Positions 19,540-29,104 are shown, counted from the stretch's first letter. The stretch: 64,000 bases of DNA from JASLDZ01 sp964244065 (GCA_964244065.1 CAXTHH010000001.1:62001-126000), one strand, 5' to 3'. Notes: generated by a model from the letters alone, not told the origin. Translations and numbers: made by a program.

Positions 19540-20054
19540 GGGCGGTCCTTCCGCAGGAGGGTCAGCAGGCCCGCTAGGGCCAGCGCCGTGGAGATAAGCG
19601 CATTCCAGCCCGCCAGGGAGAGGCCGGCGATCCGCAGCGCCGCCTGATCGCACGCCACCGGGTGGAACGGCTTGGCGCCGCTCAGGATGGCGGCGACGTC
19701 GGCGGCCCCGACGGCCACGGCGGCGGCGCGCGGCGGCGCGGTGCAGGGCGGCCCCGGCCACCAGCGCCACTCGATGCCGGCGTGCCAGCCGGCCACGGCC
19801 GCCCCGACGAGGAAGGCCACGGAGACGCCCACCACCGCGACCCGCGCGAGCCCTGGCGATCGCCGGCCGGCGATCCAGCCGACCGCGGCGACCGCCAGCG
19901 CGGTCCAAAGCGCCTCGCGCTGGCGCAGGCACAGGGCGCAGGGGGTGTAGCCGCCGACGCTCTCCATCAGGTGCACCGCCATCAGGAGGGCGGCCGCGAG
20001 CCCGCCGGCGATCGGCAGCCAGGCGCGCGGGCGGGGCGGCGCGGTGCGGCCCAC
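19536..20054 (-). CDS. DsbB-like disulfide bond formation protein
   Basis: 172 residues, four membrane helices. A CALC redox pair (C39/C42) lies in the first periplasmic loop and a second pair (C104/C135) in the next, as in DsbB, which reoxidises DsbA and passes electrons to quinone. It lies directly upstream of coq7, a ubiquinone synthesis gene, so quinone supply and use share one transcript. It starts at GTG after a TGAGG. Confidence 0.9.
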   Translation of the reverse strand: MGRTAPPRPRAWLPIAGGLAAALLMAVHLMESVGGYTPCALCLRQREALWTALAVAAVGWIAGRRSPGLARVAVVGVSVAFLVGAAVAGWHAGIEWRWWPGPPCTAPPRAAAVAVGAADVAAILSGAKPFHPVACDQAALRIAGLSLAGWNALISTALALAGLLTLLRKDRP

Positions 20055-20055
20055 C

Positions 20056-20643
20056 TCAGCGCGCTCCGTGCGGCGCCAGCAGCTTCACCGCCACCAGCGC
20101 CGCCACCACCGCCAGCACGCCCAGGACGGTGAGGAGCACGAGGTTCTTCTCGACCAACGCCTTGGCGTGCGGATGGCGCAGCAGCGCCGCGCCCAGGAAG
20201 AAGCGGCCGCCCCGCGTCAGCATCGCGGCGAGGGTGAATTGCAGCAGGTCGAAGCGGGCGACGCCGCTGGCGATGGTGACCAGCTTGAACGGGATGGGTG
20301 TGAAGCCCTTCAGCAGGATCACCCAGAAGCCGTTGTCGGCGAACCAGGCCTGGTAGGCCTCCATGCCCTGGCCGTGGCCGAACAGTTTCAGGAGCTGCAG
20401 CCCTAGCGGCGTCAGGAAGACGCCGATGGCGTAGCCGAACAGCCCGCCGACGACGGACGCGACCGTGCATACCAGCGCGTACCACCAGGCCCGCTCCTGC
20501 CGCGCCAGCACCATCGGCCCCAGCAGCACCTCGGGGATGACCGGAAAGAACGACGCCTCCGCGAACGACACCGCCGCGAGGGCGGGAACGGCCCAGCGTG
20601 TGCCGGCCAGGGCCATCACGCGGTCGTAGGCGGATCGAAGCAA
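20056..20643 (-). CDS. YqaA/DedA-like (SNARE-associated) membrane protein
   Basis: 195 residues from a TTG start (LLRSAYDRVMALAGTRW), chosen because the family begins with this short amphipathic helix and AGGA lies upstream. The SFAEASFFPVIPEVLLGPMVLA and KGFTPIPFKLVTIASG motifs are typical of YqaA. The family belongs to DedA/VTT lipid scramblase-related proteins. It ends two bases before dsbB, so it heads the coq7 operon. Confidence 0.85.
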   Translation of the reverse strand: MLRSAYDRVMALAGTRWAVPALAAVSFAEASFFPVIPEVLLGPMVLARQERAWWYALVCTVASVVGGLFGYAIGVFLTPLGLQLLKLFGHGQGMEAYQAWFADNGFWVILLKGFTPIPFKLVTIASGVARFDLLQFTLAAMLTRGGRFFLGAALLRHPHAKALVEKNLVLLTVLGVLAVVAALVAVKLLAPHGAR

Positions 20644-20782
20644 GCGGGCGGTCCTGGGCGTCTCACCGAAACGGCTACACGGTTTCGCGCGGCCGGGCGA
20701 CCGCGGTTGCGCCGCGGGGGGCCGGGCGCTTATGGCCCGATCCGGTCCGACCCGTCCGTCGCGTTCACAGGAGGCTTCGGCG

Positions 20783-21082
20783 ATGCCCGCGCGGCGTGAT
20801 CCCGGGCGGGGCGGCGGCCCCACCGACCCCGACCTTGAGGCGATGGCGCAGGACGAGCTTCGCCGCGCCCTGGAGCTGTCGTGGCGCGCCCTGCGCGACG
20901 TGGTCCCGTGGGGCGACACCTTCGACGGGATCAGCCCGGCGGGCCGCAACGTGCAGGTGGAGCGCACCTACGTCTGGGCCGCCGACGCGGGCGGAGACAT
21001 CCTGGCCGAAGTGCGCGTCTACCCGAACGCGGTGCTGTACGACGCGGGGGAGAGCGTCAGCGCGGTGATCACCCGGGGTTGA
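20783..21082 (+). CDS. Conserved hypothetical protein
   Basis: 99 residues from the ATG after AGGAGG. It has a basic Gly-rich N-terminus, then DLEAMAQDELRRALELSWRAL and a hydrophilic beta-rich region (GRNVQVERTYVWAADAGGDILAEVRVYPN). No membrane segment or known motif is seen. It ends at the stop of the convergent MazF-like gene. Confidence 0.65.
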   Translation: MPARRDPGRGGGPTDPDLEAMAQDELRRALELSWRALRDVVPWGDTFDGISPAGRNVQVERTYVWAADAGGDILAEVRVYPNAVLYDAGESVSAVITRG

Positions 21083-21403
21083 TCACAGGCCCAGCACCAG
21101 GCGGAGGGCCGCGTCGATCTCGAGCGCTTCGAGCTCCGTGACGTGACCGATCACCCGGCGGGTACGGGACAGCGGCAGGGCGGCGAGCTTGTCGATCATG
21201 ACGTCCGACGTCGCGGCCAAGCCGTTGGCCGCGTGCGGCTCCAAGCGGATCCGGAAGGCCATGTCGCGCAGGTCGCTGGTCAGCGGGCAGAGGACGACGC
21301 TGGGGCCGTCGTGCAGCAAGGCGTCGCTCTGAACGACCAGGTGCGGCCGCGGCTTCCCATAGTCACCGAAGCCGACGGCCAAGACCAGATCACCCCGCCT
21401 CAT
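21083..21403 (-). CDS. MazF/PemK-type toxin
   Basis: 106 residues. MRRGDLVLAVGFGDYGKPRPHLVVQSD, VVLCPLTSDLRD and the C-terminal VIGHVTELEALEIDAAL pattern mark the PemK/MazF family of ribosome-independent mRNA interferases. It overlaps the upstream antitoxin gene by 14 nt, the usual toxin-antitoxin arrangement. Confidence 0.92.
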   Translation of the reverse strand: MRRGDLVLAVGFGDYGKPRPHLVVQSDALLHDGPSVVLCPLTSDLRDMAFRIRLEPHAANGLAATSDVMIDKLAALPLSRTRRVIGHVTELEALEIDAALRLVLGL

Positions 21404-21671
21404 GATCGGCCGGCTGCCCGATCCATGGGGGAATGGGCTCGTCGAGCTCGTACATCGCCTCGATCTCGCGCATCACCTGCCGCTCGTCGTCATCGCCTCG
21501 AAGGGACTGGAAGTCCGCCCTCAACCGGGCCAGGAACGCCGGGTCGGTCACGTCGTAGGTCCACACCGTGCGGGGCACGAGACCCTTGGCGCGCATGCGT
21601 TCGCGCCAGCGGCGGGTGCGCTCGGCGCCGCTCAGGCGGGGCGGCTTGGACGGGGCGGGCTGCGTGGACAT
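21390..21671 (-). CDS. MazE-type antitoxin (DUF3018 family)
   Basis: 93 residues from ATG with GGAGGA upstream. The core RRWRERMRAKGLVPRTVWTYDVTDPAF matches the MazE-like/DUF3018 antitoxin family, followed by an acidic C-terminus that would wrap the toxin. It precedes and overlaps the toxin gene. Confidence 0.88.
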   Translation of the reverse strand: MSTQPAPSKPPRLSGAERTRRWRERMRAKGLVPRTVWTYDVTDPAFLARLRADFQSLRGDDDERQVMREIEAMYELDEPIPPWIGQPADHEAG

Positions 21672-21728
21672 GGCCAATCCTCCCATGTCACATGTGACGC
21701 CGTTCCCCCACCGTCGCAAGGCCCGTCC

Positions 21729-22736
21729 ATGAAGCTCGCATCGCTGAAGTCCGGGCGCGACGGACGGCTCGTGGTGGTCTCGAACGACCTCGCCTGGTTC
21801 ACCGACGCGGGCACGGTCGCGCCCACGCTGCAGGCGGCGCTGGACGACTGGGAGCGCTGCGAGCCCTTCCTGCGCAGCCTCGCCGCCTCGCTGGAGGACG
21901 GCGGGGTGCCGCGCGAGCGCTTCCACGAGCACGACGCCGCCTCGCCCCTGCCTCGCGCCTACCAGTGGGCGGACGGCTCGGCCTATGTGAACCACGTGCA
22001 GCTGGTCCGGCGCGCCCGGGGCGCGGAGATGCCGGAGAGCTTCTGGACCGACCCGCTGATGTACCAGGGCGGCTCCGACGGCTTCCTCGGCCCGCGCGAC
22101 CCCATTCCGCTCGCCGACCCCGCCTGGGGCTGCGACCTGGAGGGCGAGGTGGCGGTGATCACCGGCGACGTGCCCCAGGGCGCCGCCCGCGAGCAGGCCG
22201 CCGCCGCGATCCGGCTGGTGGTGCTGGTCAACGACGTCTCGCTGCGCAACCTGATCCCGGGGGAGCTGGCCAAGGGCTTCGGCTTCTTCCAGGCCAAGCC
22301 GGCGTCGACGCTCTCGCCGGTGGCGGTCACCCCCGACGCCCTGCCGGGCTGGGACGGCGCCAGGCTGCACGGCGCCTTGGAGGTGGAGCTGAACGGGCGT
22401 GACTTCGGCCGCGCCGACGCCGGCGTGGACATGACGTTCGACTTCCCGACCCTGATCGCCCACGCCGCGCGCACCCGGTCGCTGGTGGCCGGCACGATCA
22501 TCGGCTCGGGCACCGTCTCCAACCGCGGCGCCGACGGCGGCCCCGGCAAGCCGGTGGCCGAGGGCGGCCTCGGCTACAGCTGCCTGGCGGAGGTGCGCAC
22601 GGTGGAGACGCTGCTGCGCGGCGCCCCGGAGACGCCCTTCCTCCAGCCTGGCGACACGGTGAGGATCGAGATGCGCGACGCGCGGCGCCACACGATCTTC
22701 GGCGCGATCGAGCAGACCGTGGTCGCTCCCGCCTGA
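21729..22736 (+). CDS. Fumarylacetoacetate hydrolase family protein
   Basis: 335 residues. The FAH-like fold is indicated by the metal-binding acidic segment CDLEGEVAVITGD, the KGFGFFQAKPASTLSP segment, and GTIIGSGTVSNRG. The length fits the fumarylacetoacetase-like hydrolases that cleave C-C bonds in tyrosine or aromatic breakdown. No other tyrosine-degradation gene is adjacent, so the substrate is open. It is divergent from the MazEF pair. Confidence 0.9.
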   Translation: MKLASLKSGRDGRLVVVSNDLAWFTDAGTVAPTLQAALDDWERCEPFLRSLAASLEDGGVPRERFHEHDAASPLPRAYQWADGSAYVNHVQLVRRARGAEMPESFWTDPLMYQGGSDGFLGPRDPIPLADPAWGCDLEGEVAVITGDVPQGAAREQAAAAIRLVVLVNDVSLRNLIPGELAKGFGFFQAKPASTLSPVAVTPDALPGWDGARLHGALEVELNGRDFGRADAGVDMTFDFPTLIAHAARTRSLVAGTIIGSGTVSNRGADGGPGKPVAEGGLGYSCLAEVRTVETLLRGAPETPFLQPGDTVRIEMRDARRHTIFGAIEQTVVAPA

Positions 22737-22801
22737 CGCGGGCGCAGCTTCCGCCCGCGCGGCGCCGCGGCTAGGCTCGCCGGGCTTTCCGGAGTCGCTC
22801 C

Positions 22802-23323
22802 ATGACCGCCCAGCAGGTCCTGCCCGTCCTGATCCCGCTCGCCGTCCTGGCGGTGGTCTTCATGCGCGCCCGCGCGCCACGCCGCGTGCGGCTGGAGTTG
22901 CTGTGGATCGCGCCCACGCTGATCGTGGCGCTGATCCTCGCCGGCGTGGTCTTCACCCCACACCGCGCCGCCTTCGGCCCGGCGGACTACGCCCTGTTCG
23001 CGCTGGGCGCGGCGGCGGGCGCGGGCGTGGGCTGGTGGCGCGCCAAGGCGACGCGGCTCACCGTGGATCCGGCCACGCACGAGGTGACCAGCGTCACCTC
23101 GCCGCTCGGCCTGCTGATCATCGGCGCCGTCTTCATCCTCCGCTTCGGCCTGCGCTCGGCGGCGGGCGTCGAGGCCGAGGCGCTGCGCGTCGATCCCGCG
23201 GTCGTGGGCGACGCCTTCCTCCTCCTGGCCGCCGGCCTGGTGGTCGCCCAGCGCGTGGAGATCGCGGTGCGGGCGCGCCGGCTGATCGCGGCGGCGCGCA
23301 CCCCCGCGGGCGTCGCGGCGTGA
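22802..23323 (+). CDS. Multi-pass membrane protein (CcdC/DUF1453-like)
   Basis: 173 residues with five hydrophobic segments separated by basic loops. The arrangement (ARAPRRVRLELLWIAPTL, GWWRAKATRLTVDPATHEV) resembles the CcdC-like DUF1453 family of unknown function. The stop overlaps the next start by four bases (GTGA), so it is coupled to the amidohydrolase. Confidence 0.75.
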   Translation: MTAQQVLPVLIPLAVLAVVFMRARAPRRVRLELLWIAPTLIVALILAGVVFTPHRAAFGPADYALFALGAAAGAGVGWWRAKATRLTVDPATHEVTSVTSPLGLLIIGAVFILRFGLRSAAGVEAEALRVDPAVVGDAFLLLAAGLVVAQRVEIAVRARRLIAAARTPAGVAA

Positions 23324-24972
23324 GGGCGACCGCGGCCCTCGCGCTTCTCGCCGTTCCGCTCCTCGCGGGCGCCGCGCCGGCGACGGCCGACCTCGTGGTC
23401 TGGGGCGGGCCGGTCTACACCGCCGTCGACGCCGCGCCCCGGGCCGAGGCGGTGGTGGTGCGCGGCGGGCGCATCGCCTTCGTGGGCGCGCGCGCCGCCG
23501 CCCGACGCTGGGTGGGCCCGCGCACGCGCGTGGTGGACCTGCACGGGGCCGCCCTGTTTCCCGGCTTCACCGACAGCCACGCCCACCTGCGCGGGATCGG
23601 CGAACGCGAGCTGACGCTGAACCTGGAGGGGTCCCGCTCCGCCGCCGAGGTCCGCGAGCGGCTGGCCGCCTACGCCGCCAAGCTCCCGCCCGGCCGCCCC
23701 GTCTTCGGCCGCGGCTGGATCGAGACCGGCTGGCCGGAGGGCCGCTTCCTTCAGGCGTCCGACCTCGACCAGGCGGCGCCCGGCCGCGTGGTGCTGCTGG
23801 GCCGCGCGGACGGCCACGCGCTCACCGCCTCCACCGCCGCGCTCCAGGCCGCCGGCGTGGACGCGCGCACGCCCGACCCCTTCGGCGGCCGTATCGACAA
23901 GGACGCCCAGGGCCGGCCCACCGGCGTGCTGGTGGACAACGCGATGGCGCTCGTCGGCAAGCTGCGGACGGCGCCCACCGAGGCCGACCGGCTCGCCGCC
24001 TTCCGCGCCGCCTTCAAGGTCGAGGCCGCCTACGGCTGGACGGGCGTCCATTCGATGAGCGTCAGCTGGGCCGACGTGCCGCTGCTGGAGCGCATGGCCG
24101 CCCGGGGCGAGGCCCCGCTGCGCGTCTACAACGCCGTGGACGTGGGCGAGGCCGCGCCGCTGCTGCGCTCCGGCCCGCGCGCCTCGCCGGACGGGCGGAT
24201 CGTCACCCGCGCCATCAAGATCTACGCCGACGGGGCGCTCGGCTCGCGCGGCGCCGCCCTGTTCGAGCCCTACGCCGACGCGCCGGAGACGCGGGGGCTG
24301 ATGAAGCTGAAGCCGGAGGAGACCGCGCCCGTGCTGGCGCGCGCGCGCCGCGCCGGCATCCAGGTCTGCACCCACGCCATCGGCGACCGGGCCGACCGCG
24401 TGGTGCTCGACCTCTACCGCGACGCGGGCGTGCGCCCAGGCGCCGCAAGCCCGCGCTGGCGCATCGAGCACGCGCAGAACCTGAGCGACGCCGACGTCCC
24501 GCGCTTCCGCCAGCTGGGCGTGATCGCCTCTATGCAGCCCAGCCACGCCATCGGCGACCTGCACTTCGCGGGCGCCCGGCTGGGCGAGGCGCGGCTCGCG
24601 GGGGCCTACGCCTGGCGCCGGCTTGAAGAGGCGGGCGCGACGGTGGTCGGCGGCTCGGACGCGCCCGTGGAGCGGGGCGATCCCCTGATCGAATTCTACG
24701 CCGCCGTCGCCCGCCGCGACCTGCAGGGCCGCTCCGGCCCGGGCTGGCATCCCGAACAGGCGCTCGGCCGCGCCGCCGCGCTGCGCCTGTTCACCCGCGA
24801 CGCCGCCTACGCCCGCTTCGCCGAGCGCGAGCTGGGAACGCTGGAGGTGGGCAAGCGCGCCGACCTCACCGCCTTTTCGGTCGATCTGATGACCGCGCCG
24901 GTGGACGCGATCCCCAATGGCCGCGCCGTGCTGACCGTGGTCGACGGCCGGGTGGTCTACACCCGACCCTGA
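23320..24972 (+). CDS. Exported YtcJ-like amidohydrolase
   Basis: 550 residues from a GTG overlapping the upstream gene. A signal peptide (RATAALALLAVPLLAGAAPATA) is followed by a metal-dependent hydrolase barrel: HAHLRG metal motif after the DSH, HAIGDRA, HAQN and the SDAPVE aspartate. The family (YtcJ/NfdA-like) hydrolyses amides or formamides; the substrate is unknown. The protein is probably periplasmic. Confidence 0.9.
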   Translation: MRATAALALLAVPLLAGAAPATADLVVWGGPVYTAVDAAPRAEAVVVRGGRIAFVGARAAARRWVGPRTRVVDLHGAALFPGFTDSHAHLRGIGERELTLNLEGSRSAAEVRERLAAYAAKLPPGRPVFGRGWIETGWPEGRFLQASDLDQAAPGRVVLLGRADGHALTASTAALQAAGVDARTPDPFGGRIDKDAQGRPTGVLVDNAMALVGKLRTAPTEADRLAAFRAAFKVEAAYGWTGVHSMSVSWADVPLLERMAARGEAPLRVYNAVDVGEAAPLLRSGPRASPDGRIVTRAIKIYADGALGSRGAALFEPYADAPETRGLMKLKPEETAPVLARARRAGIQVCTHAIGDRADRVVLDLYRDAGVRPGAASPRWRIEHAQNLSDADVPRFRQLGVIASMQPSHAIGDLHFAGARLGEARLAGAYAWRRLEEAGATVVGGSDAPVERGDPLIEFYAAVARRDLQGRSGPGWHPEQALGRAAALRLFTRDAAYARFAERELGTLEVGKRADLTAFSVDLMTAPVDAIPNGRAVLTVVDGRVVYTRP

Positions 24973-25077
24973 GCCGCCCGCGGCCCACGCCGCCTGATCT
25001 ATGCAGGGGCGCTCCGGCTGGGCGAGCCGGGCGCGTCGCCCAACGCCAAGCGCCGCGTGGTCGATGGCGGAAGAGGA

Positions 25078-25134
25078 TGGTGCGGGTGGTCGGGCTCGAA
25101 CCGACACTCCTTGCGGAACCGGATTTTGAGTCCG
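25078..25134 (-). pseudogene. 3' part of a split tRNA-Leu(CAA)
   Basis: Minus strand reads from the anticodon loop through the variable arm, T arm (GTTCGAGCC), acceptor end and encoded CCA (25078-25080). The 5' part is missing and the sequence beyond 25134 has no tRNA features. Joined to 54238-54265 it makes an 85-nt tRNA-Leu with anticodon CAA and a perfect anticodon stem. It is the left remnant left by element insertion. Confidence 0.9.
25120..25134. other. Left attachment site (attL core)
   Basis: The 15-nt sequence CGGATTTTGAGTCCG occurs here and at 54223-54237 and spans the anticodon loop and stem of tRNA-Leu. The bases on either side differ, which defines the repeat. An AT-rich tail follows, unlike the GC-rich backbone. 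Confidence 0.9.
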
Positions 25135-25327
25135 TTCCGGTTAGCTTAGACACTGGGAAATATAGGTTATTTTCGGGCATTTGTAAAGTGTGAAAATTTG
25201 TGTGTGGAATTGGGCCTGTCGGCGGGCTTTCCGGGGTAGCTCGATCCCGAGCCCCTTAGACGCGAAGATTCTGGCAGATTCGGCAAGTGCGTCTACGCTC
25301 ACCGTTGACTGATCCTTGCTCTTCCCA

Positions 25328-25366
25328 GCCCTTTGTTCGACGCGCAGCGGGCGTGACGAACTCACG
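25328..25366 (+). repeat. 39-bp direct repeat, copy 1
   Basis: 39 nt beginning GCCCTTTGTTCGACGCGC that recur at 28719-28757 with four mismatches in the same orientation. It lies 53 nt before the SIR2 start, so the two copies bracket the SIR2-HerA-KTSC cassette. The rest of 25135-25419 shows no gene. Confidence 0.85.
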
Positions 25367-25419
25367 ATACCTGTTACCTGGTGGATCAAGCTCTGCTAGT
25401 TTGCCACTAGGAGGCAAAA

Positions 25420-26660
25420 TTGGCTGTCAGCGTACACAATCCAGATCAGTATATGGCGGCCTTGCGAATGATCGTCGCGCAAGGTCGTAAGCGCATCGGT
25501 CTGCTCATTGGCGCGGGTGCCCCGGCCGGAATGATGAAGCAGGACGGTACCTACCCCCTAATTCCAGCGGTCGTGGGGCTGACTGATCGGGTTCTGGCCA
25601 ACTTAGAGCCGAACTATGGCCAGCAGATCGCTGCACTCAAGGCCGAGTTGCCCAAGCACGATATTGAGACGCTGCTCTCTCGCATCCGCACGCTGGCCAA
25701 GGTGATCGGCTCGACTGAGGTCCACGGGCTGAACGGTGCGGGTTACGAGGCGTTCGGAAACAAAATCTGCGAGGAGATCGGGAAGATCGTTGATGTCGAG
25801 CTTCCTGAAGCCGAGTCGGCCTACTCGAACATCGTGAATTGGATCTCCGGCACCGCGCGAGATTACCCGGTCGAGATTTTTACAAGCAACTACGACCTTC
25901 TGTTGGAAGAGGCTCTCGAAAGGGCAAGGGCGCCCTACTTCGATGGCTTCACCGGGGGGCGAGAACCGTTCTTCGATCCTGTGACTGTCGCGAGCAATGA
26001 TCTGCCCGCCCGATGGACCCGGCTTTGGAAGATCCATGGTTCCTTGGGATGGTGTTCGAAAGCGAATGACGAGGTCATGCGCACCGGCAAGAGCCATCAC
26101 ACGCACCTCGTCTTTCCCGAACATCTCAAATACGATCAGACGCAGAAGGCGCCCTATTCCGCCCTGCTTGATCATCTTCGGGCTTTCCTCGGGACGCCCG
26201 ACACGGCGCTCATCTCGATCGGCTTTCCTACGCTGACCTGCACATCGCCTCGCTGATTGACGAGGGTCTCGCCAGCAATCCATCGGCGAGCGTCTTCGCG
26301 TTTCAATATCGCAGCTTGGAGGACGAGAGCGCGGCGGCCGAACTGGCCAAACGCCGTCCGAATTTTAGTGTTTATGCCGCCGACAAAGCGATCATCAACG
26401 GCATCGTTGGCCCGTGGGTCGTTCCTCCCGAACTGCCGAGTCGCGATTGGGCTCCGATCCGGCAAACCTACTGGTCTAAGAGCAGCGCGACCGATCCCGA
26501 TCGGTTCACCCTCGGCGGGATCGAACCTTTCGCGCGGTTCTTGGCAGCGTCTCGTTCAGCGCAGGCTTTCACGCCCGCATCGTCAACTGTCCCCGCCGCG
26601 GGGGCGCCTCCCGTTGTTCCCACGGCTGCGGTGACGTCTCCCGTCGCTACTGCCGCATGA
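25420..26660 (+). pseudogene. SIR2-domain protein of a SIR2-HerA defence pair, frameshifted
   Basis: TTG start with GGAGG eight bases upstream. SIR2 fold motifs are clear: GAGAP at 31-35, TSNYD near 155 and IHGS with H206 at the catalytic position. At 26224-26226 a T run is one base short; after it the second frame continues with YADLHIASLIDEGLA, as expected for this family, to 26660. A repaired protein would have 413 residues. SIR2 proteins paired with HerA deplete NAD+ during phage infection (Nezha/SIR2-HerA systems). It overlaps herA by ATGA. Confidence 0.82.
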
Positions 26661-28343
26661 GCGCCCCGACACTGCTCGGCCATGTGGGGGCGGTCGCAGG
26701 TGCCAACGTCAACATCAGGCAATTCGAAGGCGTAGCGTCCGGCATCGCCATCATCGGCGGCCGTAGTTACCGGGTGGGTCAAGTCGGCAGCTTCGTGCGG
26801 ATTCCGCAAGCTACCACGACCTCTACGGCATCATCTCGGATGTTGGCGCGTCGGCCACGCCGGAAACGGTGATCGACGTGTCTGCACGCGGCGATCGCTG
26901 GATCAAGGTCCAGCTCGTCGGCGAGATCATAGAGTCGACCTTCGAGCGGGGCATCAGCCAATACCCGGCCATCAACGACGAGGCGCACCTCGTCACCGAG
27001 CTCGTGAGCCGGCATTCTGCGGTGCTTGGCTCTACAGGATCGGGGAAGTCGACGACGGTCGCTAGCCTATTGCGTTCGATCTCGGGCGCGGATGGGAGCG
27101 TGTTCCCCAGTGCGCGCATCCTCTTAATCGATATTCACGGGGAATACGGCAAGGCCTTGTCCTCGGTCGCTAAAACTTTTCGAGTAAACCCGTTGGACGG
27201 CGAGCATCCGCTTCTCGTCCCATACTGGGCGATGAGTCTGGACGAGCTGCTCGGTTTCCTGTTGGGCCGGATCGACGAGAAGGCGCTGACCGCGATCCAG
27301 GACCGGATTCTCCGGGCCAAGTCCAAGCTTGCCGAGAGCACGCCCTTCGATGGGCTTGACCTCAACTCGCTGACGGCATCGAGCCCGCTGCCGTTTAGCT
27401 TGAAGAAACTCTGGCTCGACCTCATCGACCCCGAACTCAAAACCTGGGCTGATGGGCAGCGGACCGTGTCAGCTCGGATTAAAGAGGGTGACGCCGATAA
27501 ACTTATCCCGCCCCAATATCCTCCGGCTGGTACAGGCAACTCGCCTCCGTTCCTGAACAATTCCGGCGTGCTCTCGATACGCCGTCAGTTAGATCAGTTA
27601 AAGTCGAGGCTGCTCGATAAGCAGTATAGTTTCATGTTGCATCCGGGTGACTGGGAACCGGACGCTGAAGGTGCGTGCATCGGAGACCTTGACGAGTTGC
27701 TGGACGACTGGCTCGGTCACAACCGGCCGATCACAATCCTGGATTTGTCCGGCGTACCCAGCAACGTGCTCGACCGCCTTATCGGCGCATCTTGAGCATT
27801 TTGTATGACGCGCTCTTCTGAGCGCGGGAACTCCCGGAGGGCGGCCGGCAAAGGCCGCAGCTCGTCGTGATGGAGGAAGCGCATCGCTATCTCGGCAAGG
27901 AGTCGGCCGGACCCGCGCGCGAGATTGTGCAGCGCATTGTGAAGGAGGGTCGCAAGTTCGGAGTCGGTGCCATGATCGTGAGTCAGAGACCGTCCGAAAT
28001 CGACGATACCATCCTCTCGCAATGCGGCACCTTCTTCTCCCTTCGCCTCTCGAATGCCGCAGATCGATCCAAGGTCCAGGCGGCGCTGCCTGACAGTCTG
28101 AGCGGGATCGTTGAGAGCTTGCCCGTGCTGCGAACGGGTGAGGCGATCGTCACTGGCGAGGCGGCGAAATTGCCCATCCGCTGTCGGATCACGCTCCCGC
28201 CAGCGGATCAGCGACCGCAGTCGGAAGATCCGCCCGTCGCGGCGGCTTGGGCCAAGGAACAGGCGCCGGGCGAATATGCGCGAGTCGTCGCGGCGTGGCG
28301 GTCGCAAAACCCCAAATGGACCCCGCCGGTGGAGGTTCGATAA
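26657..28343 (+). pseudogene. HerA-type ATPase of the SIR2-HerA pair, multiply disrupted
   Basis: Fragments in three frames make one HerA/DUF87 ATPase of about 560 residues. The N-terminal barrel (26657 on) is followed by Walker A GSTGSGKST near 27031, Walker B ILLIDIHGEYG, and C-terminal VVMEEAHRYLGKE with GAMIVSQRPSEID. Lesions are a missing G at 26810, a missing base at 27788 and a TGA at 27819-27821 where TGG (Trp) is expected. HerA is a hexameric DNA translocase that assembles with the SIR2 subunit. As read, it cannot be made in one piece. Confidence 0.85.
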
Positions 28344-28549
28344 TGGATCGTCAGGCCGTCTCATCATCCAACGTTGCGAGCGTCGGCTACGATCCGGACT
28401 CGCAAATATTGGAAGTCGAGTTCCTCGGCGGCAAAGTCTATCATTACCACAACGTACCCGAGTTCCATTTCGAGCGCATGATACAAGGCTCCGTCGGCAC
28501 TTATTTGGCACGAGAAATAAAGCCGCACTTTGCCTGCATCCAAGTATGA
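28343..28549 (+). CDS. KTSC domain protein
   Basis: 68 residues, start overlapping the herA stop (TAATG). The SSNVASVGYDPDSQILEVEF...VYHYHNVP...SVGTYLAREIK pattern is the KTSC domain, named from the C-terminus of some lysyl-tRNA synthetases; the function is unknown. Its coupling to herA suggests it belongs to the cassette. Confidence 0.85.
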   Translation: MDRQAVSSSNVASVGYDPDSQILEVEFLGGKVYHYHNVPEFHFERMIQGSVGTYLAREIKPHFACIQV

Positions 28550-29104
28550 CTGCGCGGCAGCCATAATCAGGGCGTCCCCAGCCTCTGATCCAAAGCATCT
28601 TCTAGCTGGGTCCGGACCATATAGGCGAGTACTGAGGCCCGAATCCATGGTCGCCGTTCCAATATCCTCCACTGCCGGAGACCGGCGGTACCGGCCTCGT
28701 TGTTCTCCTTAAGCTTCTGCCCTTTGTTCGACGCGCCGCAGGCATGACGAACTCGCGCCAGAGGCGCGATCTCTAATGACGCCCTTCGTCCCGACACCTT
28801 CCGCAAAAGCCCGGTTCCGCGGTCCGGCTCACCCGAAGGGGCGCAGCGCAGCAGAGCACGGCCGCAGGCCGTTGAACCGGGCTGCGGCACCGGCTTACCG
28901 TTGCGGCAGGCGATGCTCTCCTGTCTTCGCTCTCTCCGTGCTCATGTGCGCGGAATAAGCGAAGCGAGAAGGAATGCGGGCTGGGTTGATCGGGAGCGCA
29001 GCGGGCGAATCACGCTCTATGAGTAAGCCAAGGATAGTCTCTCGTGCTGGCAGGACCCCTAGAAAGACCTTGAACCGCCCAGCCGATACCATGACCTTTA
29101 TTCA
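28550..29104. other. Gene-free stretch after the SIR2-HerA cassette
   Basis: 555 nt without a convincing gene. An open minus frame at 28567-28890 has no recognisable domain and no clear ribosome site. The stretch includes the second 39-bp repeat and a segment with short inverted motifs around 28860-28990. It is probably a cassette junction. Confidence 0.5.
28719..28757 (+). repeat. 39-bp direct repeat, copy 2
   Basis: It matches 25328-25366 at 35 of 39 positions in direct orientation. The two copies enclose about 3.4 kb holding SIR2, herA and the KTSC gene, with nothing else recognisable between. Confidence 0.85.

Noticed and set aside
25078..25165. A complete tRNA-Leu at the left junction
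   Set aside because: Beyond 25134 the sequence has no D arm or acceptor partner; only the 3' part is present.
26657..28343. Programmed frameshifting in herA and SIR2
   Set aside because: Several lesions, including a stop, in different frames and no slippery-site structure; decay or error is simpler.
28567..28890. A 107-residue minus-strand gene
   Set aside because: No family, no ribosome site, and it spans the 39-bp repeat; composition looks noncoding.
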